Positions 56,458 to 64,000 of a stretch of DNA of 64,000 nucleotides are shown here, piece after piece. The notes under the pieces were generated by a model. The model did not search any database and was not told where the DNA came from. It was given only the letters and a program-made list of their open reading frames with translations. The translations under genes and the position numbers were made by a program. This DNA comes from Salibacterium halotolerans (GTDB taxonomy: Bacteria > Bacillota > Bacilli > Bacillales > Marinococcaceae), in NCBI RefSeq assembly GCF_900115625.1, contig NZ_FOXD01000004.1:1-64000 (forward strand), written 5' to 3'. Position 1 is the first letter of the stretch. The number at the start of each line of letters is the position of its first letter.

Positions 56458-57798
56458 ATGGGCATCATTGCCCTGATTATTTTTGTAAGCGTATTAGTGA
56501 TATGGAGTGTGAAATTAAAACGAAATCTTGGAGAAGCCGCCCTCGTCGGATTTCTGCTGATTGTCCCTTTGGGCGGAGCAGACGCGCCGTCTCTGTTTCT
56601 GCAGGGATTATCGTTTGCCTCCACCTTCTCTGTGTTGTACGCGGCCATTGCCTTTGTGTTTATGGCCTATGTGATTGATAAGTTCGGCATTGTCGAGCGG
56701 CTGCTTACTATATTGAATGCTTTTGTCGGAAAACTTCCCGGCGCTCCGGCTTTGATGGACGTCATTGGTTCCTCTGTATTAGGAACACTGTCGGGAGGAG
56801 ACTCTGGAAACACCGCGGCGACAGGGTCTATTACAGGACCATGGATGCTGCGCACCAAGTGGGAAAGAGACCGAGCTGCTATTGTCATGGTAGGAAACGG
56901 CGGTATGGCGTCTTCTCTTCCGCCGACCACGTCGATGTTTATTGTTCTCGGCTTTGCACCGGTGGCGGCAGCTGTCACGACCGGCGAATACTTTCTGGCT
57001 CTTTTGGCAGCTGGTGCCTACCAGTTTATACACCGTTTAATTTTAATAGGATACTTTGTTAAAAAGCAAAATATAAAAGCGGTTCCACCCGAGTCTCTGC
57101 AGTCTATCGGCTCCTCTGTTAAGGCAGGATGGACGTCCTTGTTGATTTATCTGGGGGCGGTGATTCCGCTCGCTCTGACAATCGGGCCGGTTTCCGACTG
57201 GATCAGCAATTCGCCGTCTCTTGGACAGGAAGCGTTAGACAGTATCGATATTGTCATGTGGATTCCGACACTGATGATTATCCTGGCTTTTCTTATATCG
57301 AGGCCGTCCATCCCCGGATCCATGAAGGAGTTTTCTGCATTCATTCAAGGGGCGGTACCGCGTTTTACCGTTATCGGGGCGTTGATCTTTTTTGCGGTGG
57401 CCGCCAGTGAAGTCTTAACCCGTCTCGGATTGTCGGATAATATTGCCCGGCTGATAGAAGCGGCAAACACACCAGGCTGGTTGACTGTTCTTATTCTCGG
57501 TATCGGCATTGCCGCTATCGCCGGTCCGTTGACATCGACGGGCACCCTGACAGCCGTTGGACTCGTTTCCTATGAAATCCTCGTCTCCGCCGGCTACGAT
57601 CCGCTGACATCCGCTGTTGTTGTCATGACTTTCGCGTCAACGTCCGCGCAGATGCCGCCGGCCTCCGGCTCGATCTATATCGCATCAGGTATCGTCGGAG
57701 CCAGACCGGAACGATTATTCGGGACGCTTCTCATTTATTACGTACTACCGGTTATAGGTATTGGATGGCTCATTGCTATGGGCATACTACCCGTCTAA
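56458..57798 (+). CDS. TRAP-type large permease-like transporter (DctM-like)
   Basis: 446 residues with about 12 helices. A LSGGDSGNTAATGSITG segment and a later SLPPTTSMFIVLGFAPV resemble the repeated loops of TRAP large permeases. No TRAP substrate-binding protein is in the window. Gene order suggests uptake of the acid used by the RraA and dehydrogenase pair. GntP- or citrate-type carriers are alternatives. Confidence 0.6.
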   Translation: MGIIALIIFVSVLVIWSVKLKRNLGEAALVGFLLIVPLGGADAPSLFLQGLSFASTFSVLYAAIAFVFMAYVIDKFGIVERLLTILNAFVGKLPGAPALMDVIGSSVLGTLSGGDSGNTAATGSITGPWMLRTKWERDRAAIVMVGNGGMASSLPPTTSMFIVLGFAPVAAAVTTGEYFLALLAAGAYQFIHRLILIGYFVKKQNIKAVPPESLQSIGSSVKAGWTSLLIYLGAVIPLALTIGPVSDWISNSPSLGQEALDSIDIVMWIPTLMIILAFLISRPSIPGSMKEFSAFIQGAVPRFTVIGALIFFAVAASEVLTRLGLSDNIARLIEAANTPGWLTVLILGIGIAAIAGPLTSTGTLTAVGLVSYEILVSAGYDPLTSAVVVMTFASTSAQMPPASGSIYIASGIVGARPERLFGTLLIYYVLPVIGIGWLIAMGILPV

Positions 57799-57808
57799 GG
57801 AAGGTGTT

Positions 57809-58039
57809 ATGATGCAGAAAGTACTGGAACGATTGTTCACCCTCAGTTTAGTGGCATCCCTGACGTTTGCCGCGCTTATGATTCTACTGCAGGTCATTGG
57901 TCTGGTTGTGGGGAGCGGCTCATTGATGGTACAGAGCAGCGAGTGGCTGACACAACCGACTATCATCCTGTCAGCGGTTTTTTCCGGAACTGCATTTATT
58001 CTGGGATATTTCCCGGCATATCGGGAAAATAAAAAGTAA
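57809..58039 (+). CDS. small two-helix membrane protein beside the permease
   Basis: 76 residues from ATG 57809 or 57812, behind AAGGAAGG. Two helices (about 10-35 and 47-67). Immediately follows the permease and is probably its partner subunit. Shorter than TRAP DctQ (four helices), so not assigned. Confidence 0.65.
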   Translation: MMQKVLERLFTLSLVASLTFAALMILLQVIGLVVGSGSLMVQSSEWLTQPTIILSAVFSGTAFILGYFPAYRENKK

Positions 58040-58147
58040 AACGATTGCGGTTCATGGTACAGCAACTTCTTTGCTTGTTTGAAGATGATATAGAATGATG
58101 CTCTTATTTTGCAGCCATGGTGAAGATAATCGGAATAGACACAATTT

Positions 58148-58161
58148 TGTAAGCGCTTAAA
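58148..58161 (+). promoter_or_regulatory. cre-like site 1
   Basis: TGTAAGCGCTTAAA, one base from TGWAANCGNTNWCA, in the gap before the decayed RraA gene. Confidence 0.5.
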
Positions 58162-58201
58162 TTTATGTTTTACAAGGCACGAATCCGATGATATTATTAA
58201 T

Positions 58202-58244
58202 GTAATAAATACTACAAATTTTAAAAAGTAGTAATATTTATTAC
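58202..58244. promoter_or_regulatory. operator before the RraA pseudogene
   Basis: GTAATAAATACTAC (58202-58215) is mirrored by GTAGTAATATTTATTAC (58228-58244), spacer 12. It matches the operator at 54814-54846 in motif and spacing. Confidence 0.7.
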
Positions 58245-58269
58245 TTAAAAAGGGGGGATAAGCAGGACT

Positions 58270-58760
58270 ATGTGCCGCCATACCAGAGCATGTCACCCAA
58301 CAAGCGCGGAAATTGTACACTACGATGCTTGCTGATTTGATGGCGAACAAAGCCGCCATCATTTCTGTATCAAAACTGTTTGCGACGATATGAGCGTTGC
58401 AGGTACGGCACAGACCGTCAGTCTTTATCCGGGTGATAAACGGAAAACGTCTATCTCGGGGATTTAATGACATGTGCAGTGGAAGCAACGGAGATAAATG
58501 GCATCGTTGTCGATGGGTTGGTAAGAGATAAGCAGAAGTTACAAGATCTGCGGTTTACTGTATTTTCGAAAGGGTTCACCTCCGATGGTCCTCATAAAAC
58601 GGCCCAGGGGAAGTGAATACAACTATTTCCTGCGGCGGGGTCACGATGCAGCCGGGATGGTCGTTCTTGCTGGAGACGGTATAGAAGAAAACCCCGACCA
58701 CGCGGAAAACTAGCTGAAATTTGAAGAATATAGAATTCGAAATATTTCGTCTTCAGAAAA
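58270..58760 (+). pseudogene. decayed RraA-family gene
   Basis: Pieces in different frames follow the order of the intact copy: TTMLADLMANKAAI, DDMSVAGTAQTVSLYPGD, LMTCAVEATEINGIVVDGLV then RDKQKLQDLRFTVFSKGF, VNTTISCGGV, GMVVLAGDGIEENPD, LKFEEYRIRNIS. Frameshifts and stops separate them. The catalytic VDGLVRD loop is still readable, so decay is recent or partial. Confidence 0.85.
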
Positions 58761-58839
58761 GGGGCTTCTACTTTGTCAGATATGAAACCACATTGGCCGA
58801 AAGCCGAAATATCGAAATTCTATTGGTACAGTCTTTTTT

Positions 58840-58853
58840 TGTAAGCGCAATCA
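58840..58853 (+). promoter_or_regulatory. cre-like site 2
   Basis: TGTAAGCGCAATCA, one mismatch to cre, about 47 bases before the second dehydrogenase. Suggests carbon catabolite control of the tct operon. Confidence 0.5.
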
Positions 58854-58899
58854 AACAGAAAAAGAGTATCTATATTTCATTTGGATAGGAGTTACAAAA

Positions 58900-59799
58900 A
58901 TGAGAATCGGGTTTATAGGTTTCGGAGAAGTAAGTTATGAATTGTCCAAAGGATTCAAAGAGGAAAGTGTGACAGAAATATATGCGTACGATCCATTATA
59001 TGACCGGGAGGAGGTGAAAGAAAAAGCGAAAGAACTGGGTGTCGTATTATATCCGGATCCCGTGCAGGTGGCACAGCAGCAGCCGGATGTGCTGATTACA
59101 GCTGTCCCCGCTCAGCACGCATGGGACGCCTGGGAAAAAGTCAGCCTCGGACCTCTGCATGAAGACACCATCTATGTCGATGTCTCCACAGCCGGTGCCT
59201 CCGTAAAAAACACAGTTTACGAGCAATTGTTAAATAAAAATCATTATTTTGTGGATGTTGCGTTAATGGGACCGCTTCCGGTGTTTCAGCACAGAGTGTC
59301 TGTACTTGCGAGCGGGAGCGGCGTGGATGCCTTTATGGAACGAATGCGGCCCTTTCACATGAATATTGAAAAAGTAAGTGATCGAACAGGCGATGCCACC
59401 AACATCAAATTTATCAGAAGCATTTATACCAAAGGGTTGTCGATGCTGTTTCAGGAAGTACTGCAATTATCTTATAAATTGGAACTAAGTGACATGATTA
59501 TCGAATCAATATCTCAAACCATGGATGAAAAACCATTCAAGGAAATCATGAACCGTCTTGTTACCGGCAGTGCTATTCATTCCGAACGCCGCGAAGCGGA
59601 GATGTCCAACGTTGTATCGTTCATGGAAGCCAATGATGAACGTCCCATTATGGCCGAAGCTATAAAAGAAAGACTGGCCGATTTAACGTCGAAAGGCTTA
59701 AGAGAGACGTTTCACAATGAAACCCCGGAAAGCTGGAGAACCGTCATGGAAGAAATTAATAAAAAGGGAGGAGTCATTCATGATGAAACTCGTCAGTAA
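58900..59799 (+). CDS. 3-hydroxyisobutyrate dehydrogenase-like NAD(P) enzyme (copy 2)
   Basis: 299 residues, clearly paralogous to 55561-56433 (IGFIGFGEVSYELSKGF, VSTAGASVK, GDATNIKFIRSIYTKGLS). Ribosome site GGATAGGAG. Its end overlaps tctC by 20 bases, so it leads the tct operon. Confidence 0.85.
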   Translation: MRIGFIGFGEVSYELSKGFKEESVTEIYAYDPLYDREEVKEKAKELGVVLYPDPVQVAQQQPDVLITAVPAQHAWDAWEKVSLGPLHEDTIYVDVSTAGASVKNTVYEQLLNKNHYFVDVALMGPLPVFQHRVSVLASGSGVDAFMERMRPFHMNIEKVSDRTGDATNIKFIRSIYTKGLSMLFQEVLQLSYKLELSDMIIESISQTMDEKPFKEIMNRLVTGSAIHSERREAEMSNVVSFMEANDERPIMAEAIKERLADLTSKGLRETFHNETPESWRTVMEEINKKGGVIHDETRQ

Positions 59800-60754
59800 A
59801 ACAGGTCTTTATGCGTCAATCATGGCAGGAATTCTCGTATTGGGCGCATGCGGAGAACAGAGTTCGTCTGGAGGGTCCGACGGGAGTTCCAATTATCCCA
59901 ATGATGAAATTCAAATCATTGTTCCATTTGCAGCGGGCGGGGCAGCGACAACGACCGCAAGGATGATCGCGGATAATATGGAAGAACATGTCGGCCAGGA
60001 TATTGTCGTGGAAAACCAGGAAGGCGGCAGTGGAACGGCTGGACAACAGGCCGTCGCTTCCGCAGAGCCGGACGGTTATACATTGCTGCTGGCCACCAAT
60101 TCTGTGATCACCAATCCGATATTCAGTGAGACCAGCTATACCCATGAAAGCTATGAACCTATCGGACAGGTGGTAAGCGATGTGTCTTATCTTTATGTGC
60201 CGCAGGATGCGCCCTACGATGATTATGAGTCCTTTATAACTTACGCTGAAAACAATCCGGGCGAAGTAACCATTGCCACATCCGGAGCGCAGGCTTCTGA
60301 TAATTTTGCCGCGGAAGATTTGATTGAAGAAGAAGGCATAGATGCGAACACAGTCCCGTATGACGGGGCGGCGCGTGCTGTCAGTTCCGCCGCGGGCGGT
60401 CATGATGCAGCTGCGATGAGCAGTTTCTCCGAGGCGGAAGGCCAGGTGCAGGAAGGCAATCTGAAACCAATTCTGGTCTTCAGCAGCGACAGTTCACAGG
60501 ATTATCCGGATTTACCGACGACAGCCGATCTTGGATATGAAGGAATTACAGATGAGTCCTGGAGAGGCCTGGTGGCACCGGAAGGAACCGACTCCGAAAT
60601 TATTAACTTCTTGACCAACAACTTGGAAAAGGCTTTCAACGAAGAAGATTTCCAGCAGTCCATGGAAAACCAGGGTATGACCACACGTTTTCGAAATGGG
60701 GAAGAGCTGACCGAGCTGATGAATAGTCAATTTGAACGGTATAACGAAGAGTAA
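59780..60754 (+). CDS. tctC: tripartite tricarboxylate transporter substrate-binding lipoprotein
   Basis: 324 residues from ATG 59780, after GGAGGAG; the frame is open upstream inside the dehydrogenase gene. Lipobox VLGAC (Cys about 23) then a Ser/Gly linker. Bug/TctC fold: IQIIVPFAAGGAATTTAR, VVENQEGGSGTAGQQAVASA, TLLLATNSVITNP. Binds carboxylates outside the membrane. Confidence 0.92.
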   Translation: MMKLVSKTGLYASIMAGILVLGACGEQSSSGGSDGSSNYPNDEIQIIVPFAAGGAATTTARMIADNMEEHVGQDIVVENQEGGSGTAGQQAVASAEPDGYTLLLATNSVITNPIFSETSYTHESYEPIGQVVSDVSYLYVPQDAPYDDYESFITYAENNPGEVTIATSGAQASDNFAAEDLIEEEGIDANTVPYDGAARAVSSAAGGHDAAAMSSFSEAEGQVQEGNLKPILVFSSDSSQDYPDLPTTADLGYEGITDESWRGLVAPEGTDSEIINFLTNNLEKAFNEEDFQQSMENQGMTTRFRNGEELTELMNSQFERYNEE

Positions 60755-60828
60755 CGGTACGATGGGTCTCTGCCGGACGGAAGAGGCAGCGGCCCATTCT
60801 CTTATACATTACCTACAGGAGGCCTGTG

Positions 60829-61287
60829 ATGAGAAGCTACAATTTTATATTCTCGGGAATCATCATTATTCTGGCACTGACTTTTTACTTCTGGGGAAAC
60901 GCGTTTTCCGCTGATGCCGGACAGTGGCCGCAGTTTTTTGCCATCACCATGCTTCTTTTATCGGTCCTGTTAATCGTTGATACGGTGATTCACCCTGACC
61001 GGGAGAAAGAAACAGATGAGGAGAACAAAGAAATCAAACCCCGGATCTACGATCATAAGGTGTTTGCCTCGGTCGCTCTATTAATTCTTTACATTTTCAT
61101 TATGGAACGAATCGGCTTTTTACTAACAACTCCTTTTTTCCTGGCTTTGCTGTTGTGGTTTATTCAATACAGGCAGAAAGGAAAGCTGATTGCCGTGTCT
61201 GTTGGAACGACGATAGGTATCACGGTTGTTTTTCAATTTCTGCTGGGAGTACCTATTCCCCAGGGGCTGCTGGAAAATTGGTTTTAA
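60829..61287 (+). CDS. tctB: tripartite tricarboxylate transporter small subunit
   Basis: 152 residues from ATG 60829, six bases after AGGAGG. Four helices; the family's GQWPQFFAITMLLLSVLLIV segment is present. A charged loop (about 57-75) separates helix pairs. Position between tctC and tctA confirms it. Confidence 0.88.
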   Translation: MRSYNFIFSGIIIILALTFYFWGNAFSADAGQWPQFFAITMLLLSVLLIVDTVIHPDREKETDEENKEIKPRIYDHKVFASVALLILYIFIMERIGFLLTTPFFLALLLWFIQYRQKGKLIAVSVGTTIGITVVFQFLLGVPIPQGLLENWF

Positions 61288-61300
61288 AGGAGAATGACAA

Positions 61301-62806
61301 ATGGAACTTTGGTTAAACGCTGTCGCAGATGTTTTAACAATCACGAATCTATCCATTATATTATTCGGCACCTTGTTCGGAATTATCATGGGATGTCTGC
61401 CGGGAATGAGTTCAACCATGTCTGTTGCGATTATCATTCCTTTTACATTCACCATGGATCCGGCAAGTGGCATTATACTGCTTTCAGCAATCTATTGTGC
61501 TTCGGTTTACGGAGGCTCGATTTCAGCTATTTTGTTGAATACCCCTGGCACCCCGGCCGGCGCTGCGACGGTTCTGGACGGTTATCCACTGTCCCAGCAG
61601 GGAGAGACCGGTAAAGTTCTCGGGGTCTCCGCTGTTGCTTCCGGTTTGGGTGGCATTATAAGCGCGATTATTCTATCCACCACGGCGCCGTTTCTGGCGG
61701 ATCAAGCCCTGCGGTTTGGAGCGGCGGAGTACTTTGCGGTAGCGATTTTCGGCATTTCCGTCGTATCCAGCCTTGGAGGAAAAAATCCTATAAAAGGATT
61801 GATTGCAGGAGCATTCGGCGTCTTGATAGCGACTGTGGGACTCGATCCCATCGTAGGCTATCCAAGGTATACCATGGGACTTCCTGAGCTGAACGGCGGT
61901 TTTTCTCTGATACCGGTTTTAATCGGCCTGTTTTCCGCTTCTCAGTCTTTCATGCTGATAAAAAGTGTGGGGCAGGAGAAAAAACAAACGGTCAAAGATG
62001 TATCGTCTCATTCGCGCCCCTCGTTCGGAGAAATTTTCAAACTGCTTCCCAATATTTCCCGTTCTTCTCTCATTGGAACATTTATTGGAATTATTCCAGG
62101 GATCGGCGGTGATCCTGCAGCCTTTGTCGCCTACAATGAAGCGGTCCGCTGGTCGAAAAGGCCCGATCAATTCGGGAAAGGGGAAATCGGCGGTGTTGCC
62201 GCGCCGGAAGCCGCGAATAACGCGGTTACCGGAGGGGCTCTTATCCCATTATTAACACTGGGGATACCGGGAAACACCGTGACGGCGATCCTGATCGGAG
62301 GTCTCTTGATACACGGGCTGCGGCCGGGGCCGATGTTGTTTGAGGAAAATGGCGATGTGGTGTACGCCTTGTTTTTCAGTTTAATGATAACAAACATTTT
62401 ATTTATGGCTTTCGGTCTGGCATTTACCAAGTATTTTGCCGCTGTGTTAAAGGTGCCTGCTGTCATTTTAGGACCGATTATCCTGATGCTGAGTATTGTA
62501 GGGGCGTTTGCCATTCAGAACAGCTATTTTGACATATGGGTTATGCTGGCTTTTGGCGTTATCGGGTATATATTCCGGCAGTTGAATGTTCCCACGACTC
62601 CTATTGTTTTGGCTATCATTTTGGGACCCATCGCAGAAGAGAGTTTCCGCCAGGCTTTATTACAATCCGGCGGCGAGCTGACTATCTTTATGACCCGGCC
62701 GATCACCGCGGTGTTCCTGCTGTTAGCTGTTATATCGTTCTTCACACCGTTTGTGAGAAATTATATACAGAATAATAAAGGAAAGAAAGCGGATACCCAA
62801 GCGTAG
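61301..62806 (+). CDS. tctA: tripartite tricarboxylate transporter large permease
   Basis: 501 residues, about 12 helices. Family marks MGCLPGMSSTMSVAIIIPFT, SVYGGSISAILLNTPGTPAG and GIIPGIGGDPAAFVAYNEA. The family takes up citrate and other carboxylates with sodium or protons. Substrate here probably matches the RraA/dehydrogenase enzymes. Confidence 0.95.
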   Translation: MELWLNAVADVLTITNLSIILFGTLFGIIMGCLPGMSSTMSVAIIIPFTFTMDPASGIILLSAIYCASVYGGSISAILLNTPGTPAGAATVLDGYPLSQQGETGKVLGVSAVASGLGGIISAIILSTTAPFLADQALRFGAAEYFAVAIFGISVVSSLGGKNPIKGLIAGAFGVLIATVGLDPIVGYPRYTMGLPELNGGFSLIPVLIGLFSASQSFMLIKSVGQEKKQTVKDVSSHSRPSFGEIFKLLPNISRSSLIGTFIGIIPGIGGDPAAFVAYNEAVRWSKRPDQFGKGEIGGVAAPEAANNAVTGGALIPLLTLGIPGNTVTAILIGGLLIHGLRPGPMLFEENGDVVYALFFSLMITNILFMAFGLAFTKYFAAVLKVPAVILGPIILMLSIVGAFAIQNSYFDIWVMLAFGVIGYIFRQLNVPTTPIVLAIILGPIAEESFRQALLQSGGELTIFMTRPITAVFLLLAVISFFTPFVRNYIQNNKGKKADTQA

Positions 62807-62824
62807 ACGAAAGTGGGGGAAGCA

Positions 62825-63262
62825 ATGACATATCTTACTATAAAACCCGCCAATGTACTTGGCGTATCGTATCATTCATTCCATGCCTTCCTTCAGGAGC
62901 TGACATTTAGAGAGTTCATTCAGTTTTTCCTTTCCGAGAACAGTAAAGGAGAAAACGGCATGCTGGTTCAGATGATCCGGGAATCGCTGGACGAAAAAGA
63001 AGAGGCGCTTGTGCTGGAGCGGATTGATTATTATAACAACAACGGAGGGGGCGTGTTGTGGAAAGAAAGGGCGGATCAGGTGTTTGAAGACTTTATCAGG
63101 AAATGTCCGACCGGAATTCAGGAAGGTCCGGAAGAAAATAATGTCGTGATAATGTTCGTCCTTGCAGCGCTCCATTATGTTTTTACAGCTTACACGAATA
63201 AACGTTTTCGAAAGCAGGCAGGTTTCAAAAAGTATCGTTCGTTAAAACCATTTAAGGTTTGA
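62825..63262 (+). CDS. protein of unknown function downstream of tctA
   Basis: 145 residues from ATG 62825 behind GGGGGA. Mixed alpha character; one moderately hydrophobic stretch (NNVVIMFVLAALHYVFTAY, about 104-122) and a basic end. I recognise no family. It is 18 bases after tctA, so probably in the same operon. Confidence 0.6.
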   Translation: MTYLTIKPANVLGVSYHSFHAFLQELTFREFIQFFLSENSKGENGMLVQMIRESLDEKEEALVLERIDYYNNNGGGVLWKERADQVFEDFIRKCPTGIQEGPEENNVVIMFVLAALHYVFTAYTNKRFRKQAGFKKYRSLKPFKV

Positions 63263-63294
63263 AAGAGTAACATGGAAAACTGGCGGAAGATGAT

Positions 63295-64000
63295 ATGAGA
63301 AAAATGGATAAGAAAGCCTGCTTTATTTTAATCAGTTCAGCCTTGTTTATGTTCAGCGCAGCGGGGACCCGTCCGCTGGTTCCCCTTTTCTCGAGGCATT
63401 TAGGGGCTTCTCCTGCGGATATCGGCATCATTGTTGCTGTGTTTTCCCTGCTGCCTTTGTTTCTTTCCCTTCATGCCGGGAAGCTGGTGGATAAGATGGG
63501 TCCGAGGTACCCTCTGCTGGGCAGTATCTGTTTTGGCGGAATAGCATTGACCATTCCCTGGTTTATAACCAGTCTGCCGGGCATTTATGCTTCCCAGATC
63601 ATGATGGGTGTGTCGCAGATGATGTTTGTTGTCGCTGTCCAGGCTTTTGCGGGGATGTTTGAGCAGGAGAAAGCAAGGGAATTTTATGTATTTATCTTCA
63701 GCATCGGAGCGGCGCTTGGAAGTTTTGCCGGCCCGTTATGCAGCGGGATTATGTCGCAACATCTGGGATACGCATTGACTTTTGCACTGGCAGGATCTCC
63801 CTTGTTTCTCTCGATGTGGTTTGTTTTCTGGTTACACATGAAAGCGCCCCAAAGCCTCAACATGAAACAGCCCGGCCGTTATATGGACTTTTTGAAGCAG
63901 CCGCGCCTGCGTAAGGCTTTTTTAATCAGTGCGCTGGTTCTGCTGGGAAAAGAAATGTATATCGCTTATTTTCCTCTGCTGGCCGAAGAACACGACCTTT
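63295..64000 (+). CDS. MFS transporter, 3' part outside the window
   Basis: Reads on without stop to the window end (235 codons). Begins MRKMDKKACFILISSALFMF. The MFS loop between helices 2 and 3 is seen as GKLVDKMGPRYPLLG. Six helices and the start of the second half (RLRKAFLISALVLLG) are visible. Ribosome site GGCGGAAG. Substrate unknown. Confidence 0.85.
   Translation, partial: MRKMDKKACFILISSALFMFSAAGTRPLVPLFSRHLGASPADIGIIVAVFSLLPLFLSLHAGKLVDKMGPRYPLLGSICFGGIALTIPWFITSLPGIYASQIMMGVSQMMFVVAVQAFAGMFEQEKAREFYVFIFSIGAALGSFAGPLCSGIMSQHLGYALTFALAGSPLFLSMWFVFWLHMKAPQSLNMKQPGRYMDFLKQPRLRKAFLISALVLLGKEMYIAYFPLLAEEHDL

Noticed and set aside
57787-58488. 233-codon minus-strand ORF
   Set aside because: Antisense to the small membrane gene and the RraA pseudogene; no ribosome site.

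Overview
The window looks like the chromosome of a low-to-moderate GC Bacillaceae. It starts in the last gene of an rRNA operon (5S) and holds the block thiL-tsaE-tsaB-rimI-tsaD / ydiF / rex-tatA-tatC / ydiK-ydiL / groES-groEL in nearly the order I recall for Bacillus subtilis. Choline dehydrogenase, several organic-acid transporters and acidic secreted proteins fit a moderately halophilic or alkaliphilic soil or lake bacillus (inference).

Layout. 1-6400: 5S end, a LysE exporter with an AraC regulator, a 5-oxoprolinase operon (pxpBAC) with a PLP sulfur-amino-acid enzyme, and initiator tRNA-Met. 6450-20270: the conserved core above. It includes a cluster of DnaA boxes after tsaD, a 720-bp inverted-repeat-bounded noncoding element, and a CIRCE operator before groESL. 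20300-25220: an AT-rich island directly after groEL with a Gabija-like pair (OLD/TOPRIM nuclease plus UvrD-type helicase), a frameshifted integrase tail and a candidate 10-bp att repeat. 25300-30600: TM2 protein, a probably Fur-controlled flavin reductase, an SDR, a secreted CAP protein and an rRNA uracil methyltransferase. 30980-38090: two consecutive two-component systems, each followed by PepSY-like secreted proteins. The first also carries a VanY-type D,D-carboxypeptidase, and its two output genes share a duplicated promoter/operator. 38200-43700: arabinose/arabinan cluster (MFS, GH43, FGGY kinase, AraR) with two AraR operators. 43700-46800: VOC protein, aldo/keto reductase, PadR plus membrane protein. 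46950-50650: N-acetylmuramate operon murR-murQ-murP. 50880-54560: XRE regulator, a membrane-anchored PstS-like protein and choline dehydrogenase. 54800-62810: two related RraA/hydroxyacid-dehydrogenase/transporter modules, one with a TRAP-like permease and one with a tripartite tricarboxylate transporter whose RraA copy is decayed. 62820-64000: an unknown protein and a truncated MFS gene.

The most notable items are the Gabija-like island at the same address as the BsuMI restriction genes of B. subtilis 168 (recalled), the DnaA-box cluster after tsaD, and the vanRS-like/vanY unit with its repeated operator. Others are the murR gene that seems to lack a normal start codon, the paired RraA modules with a shared operator, and several families of short intergenic repeats. 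All family calls are from reading the translated sequence; no database search was run.
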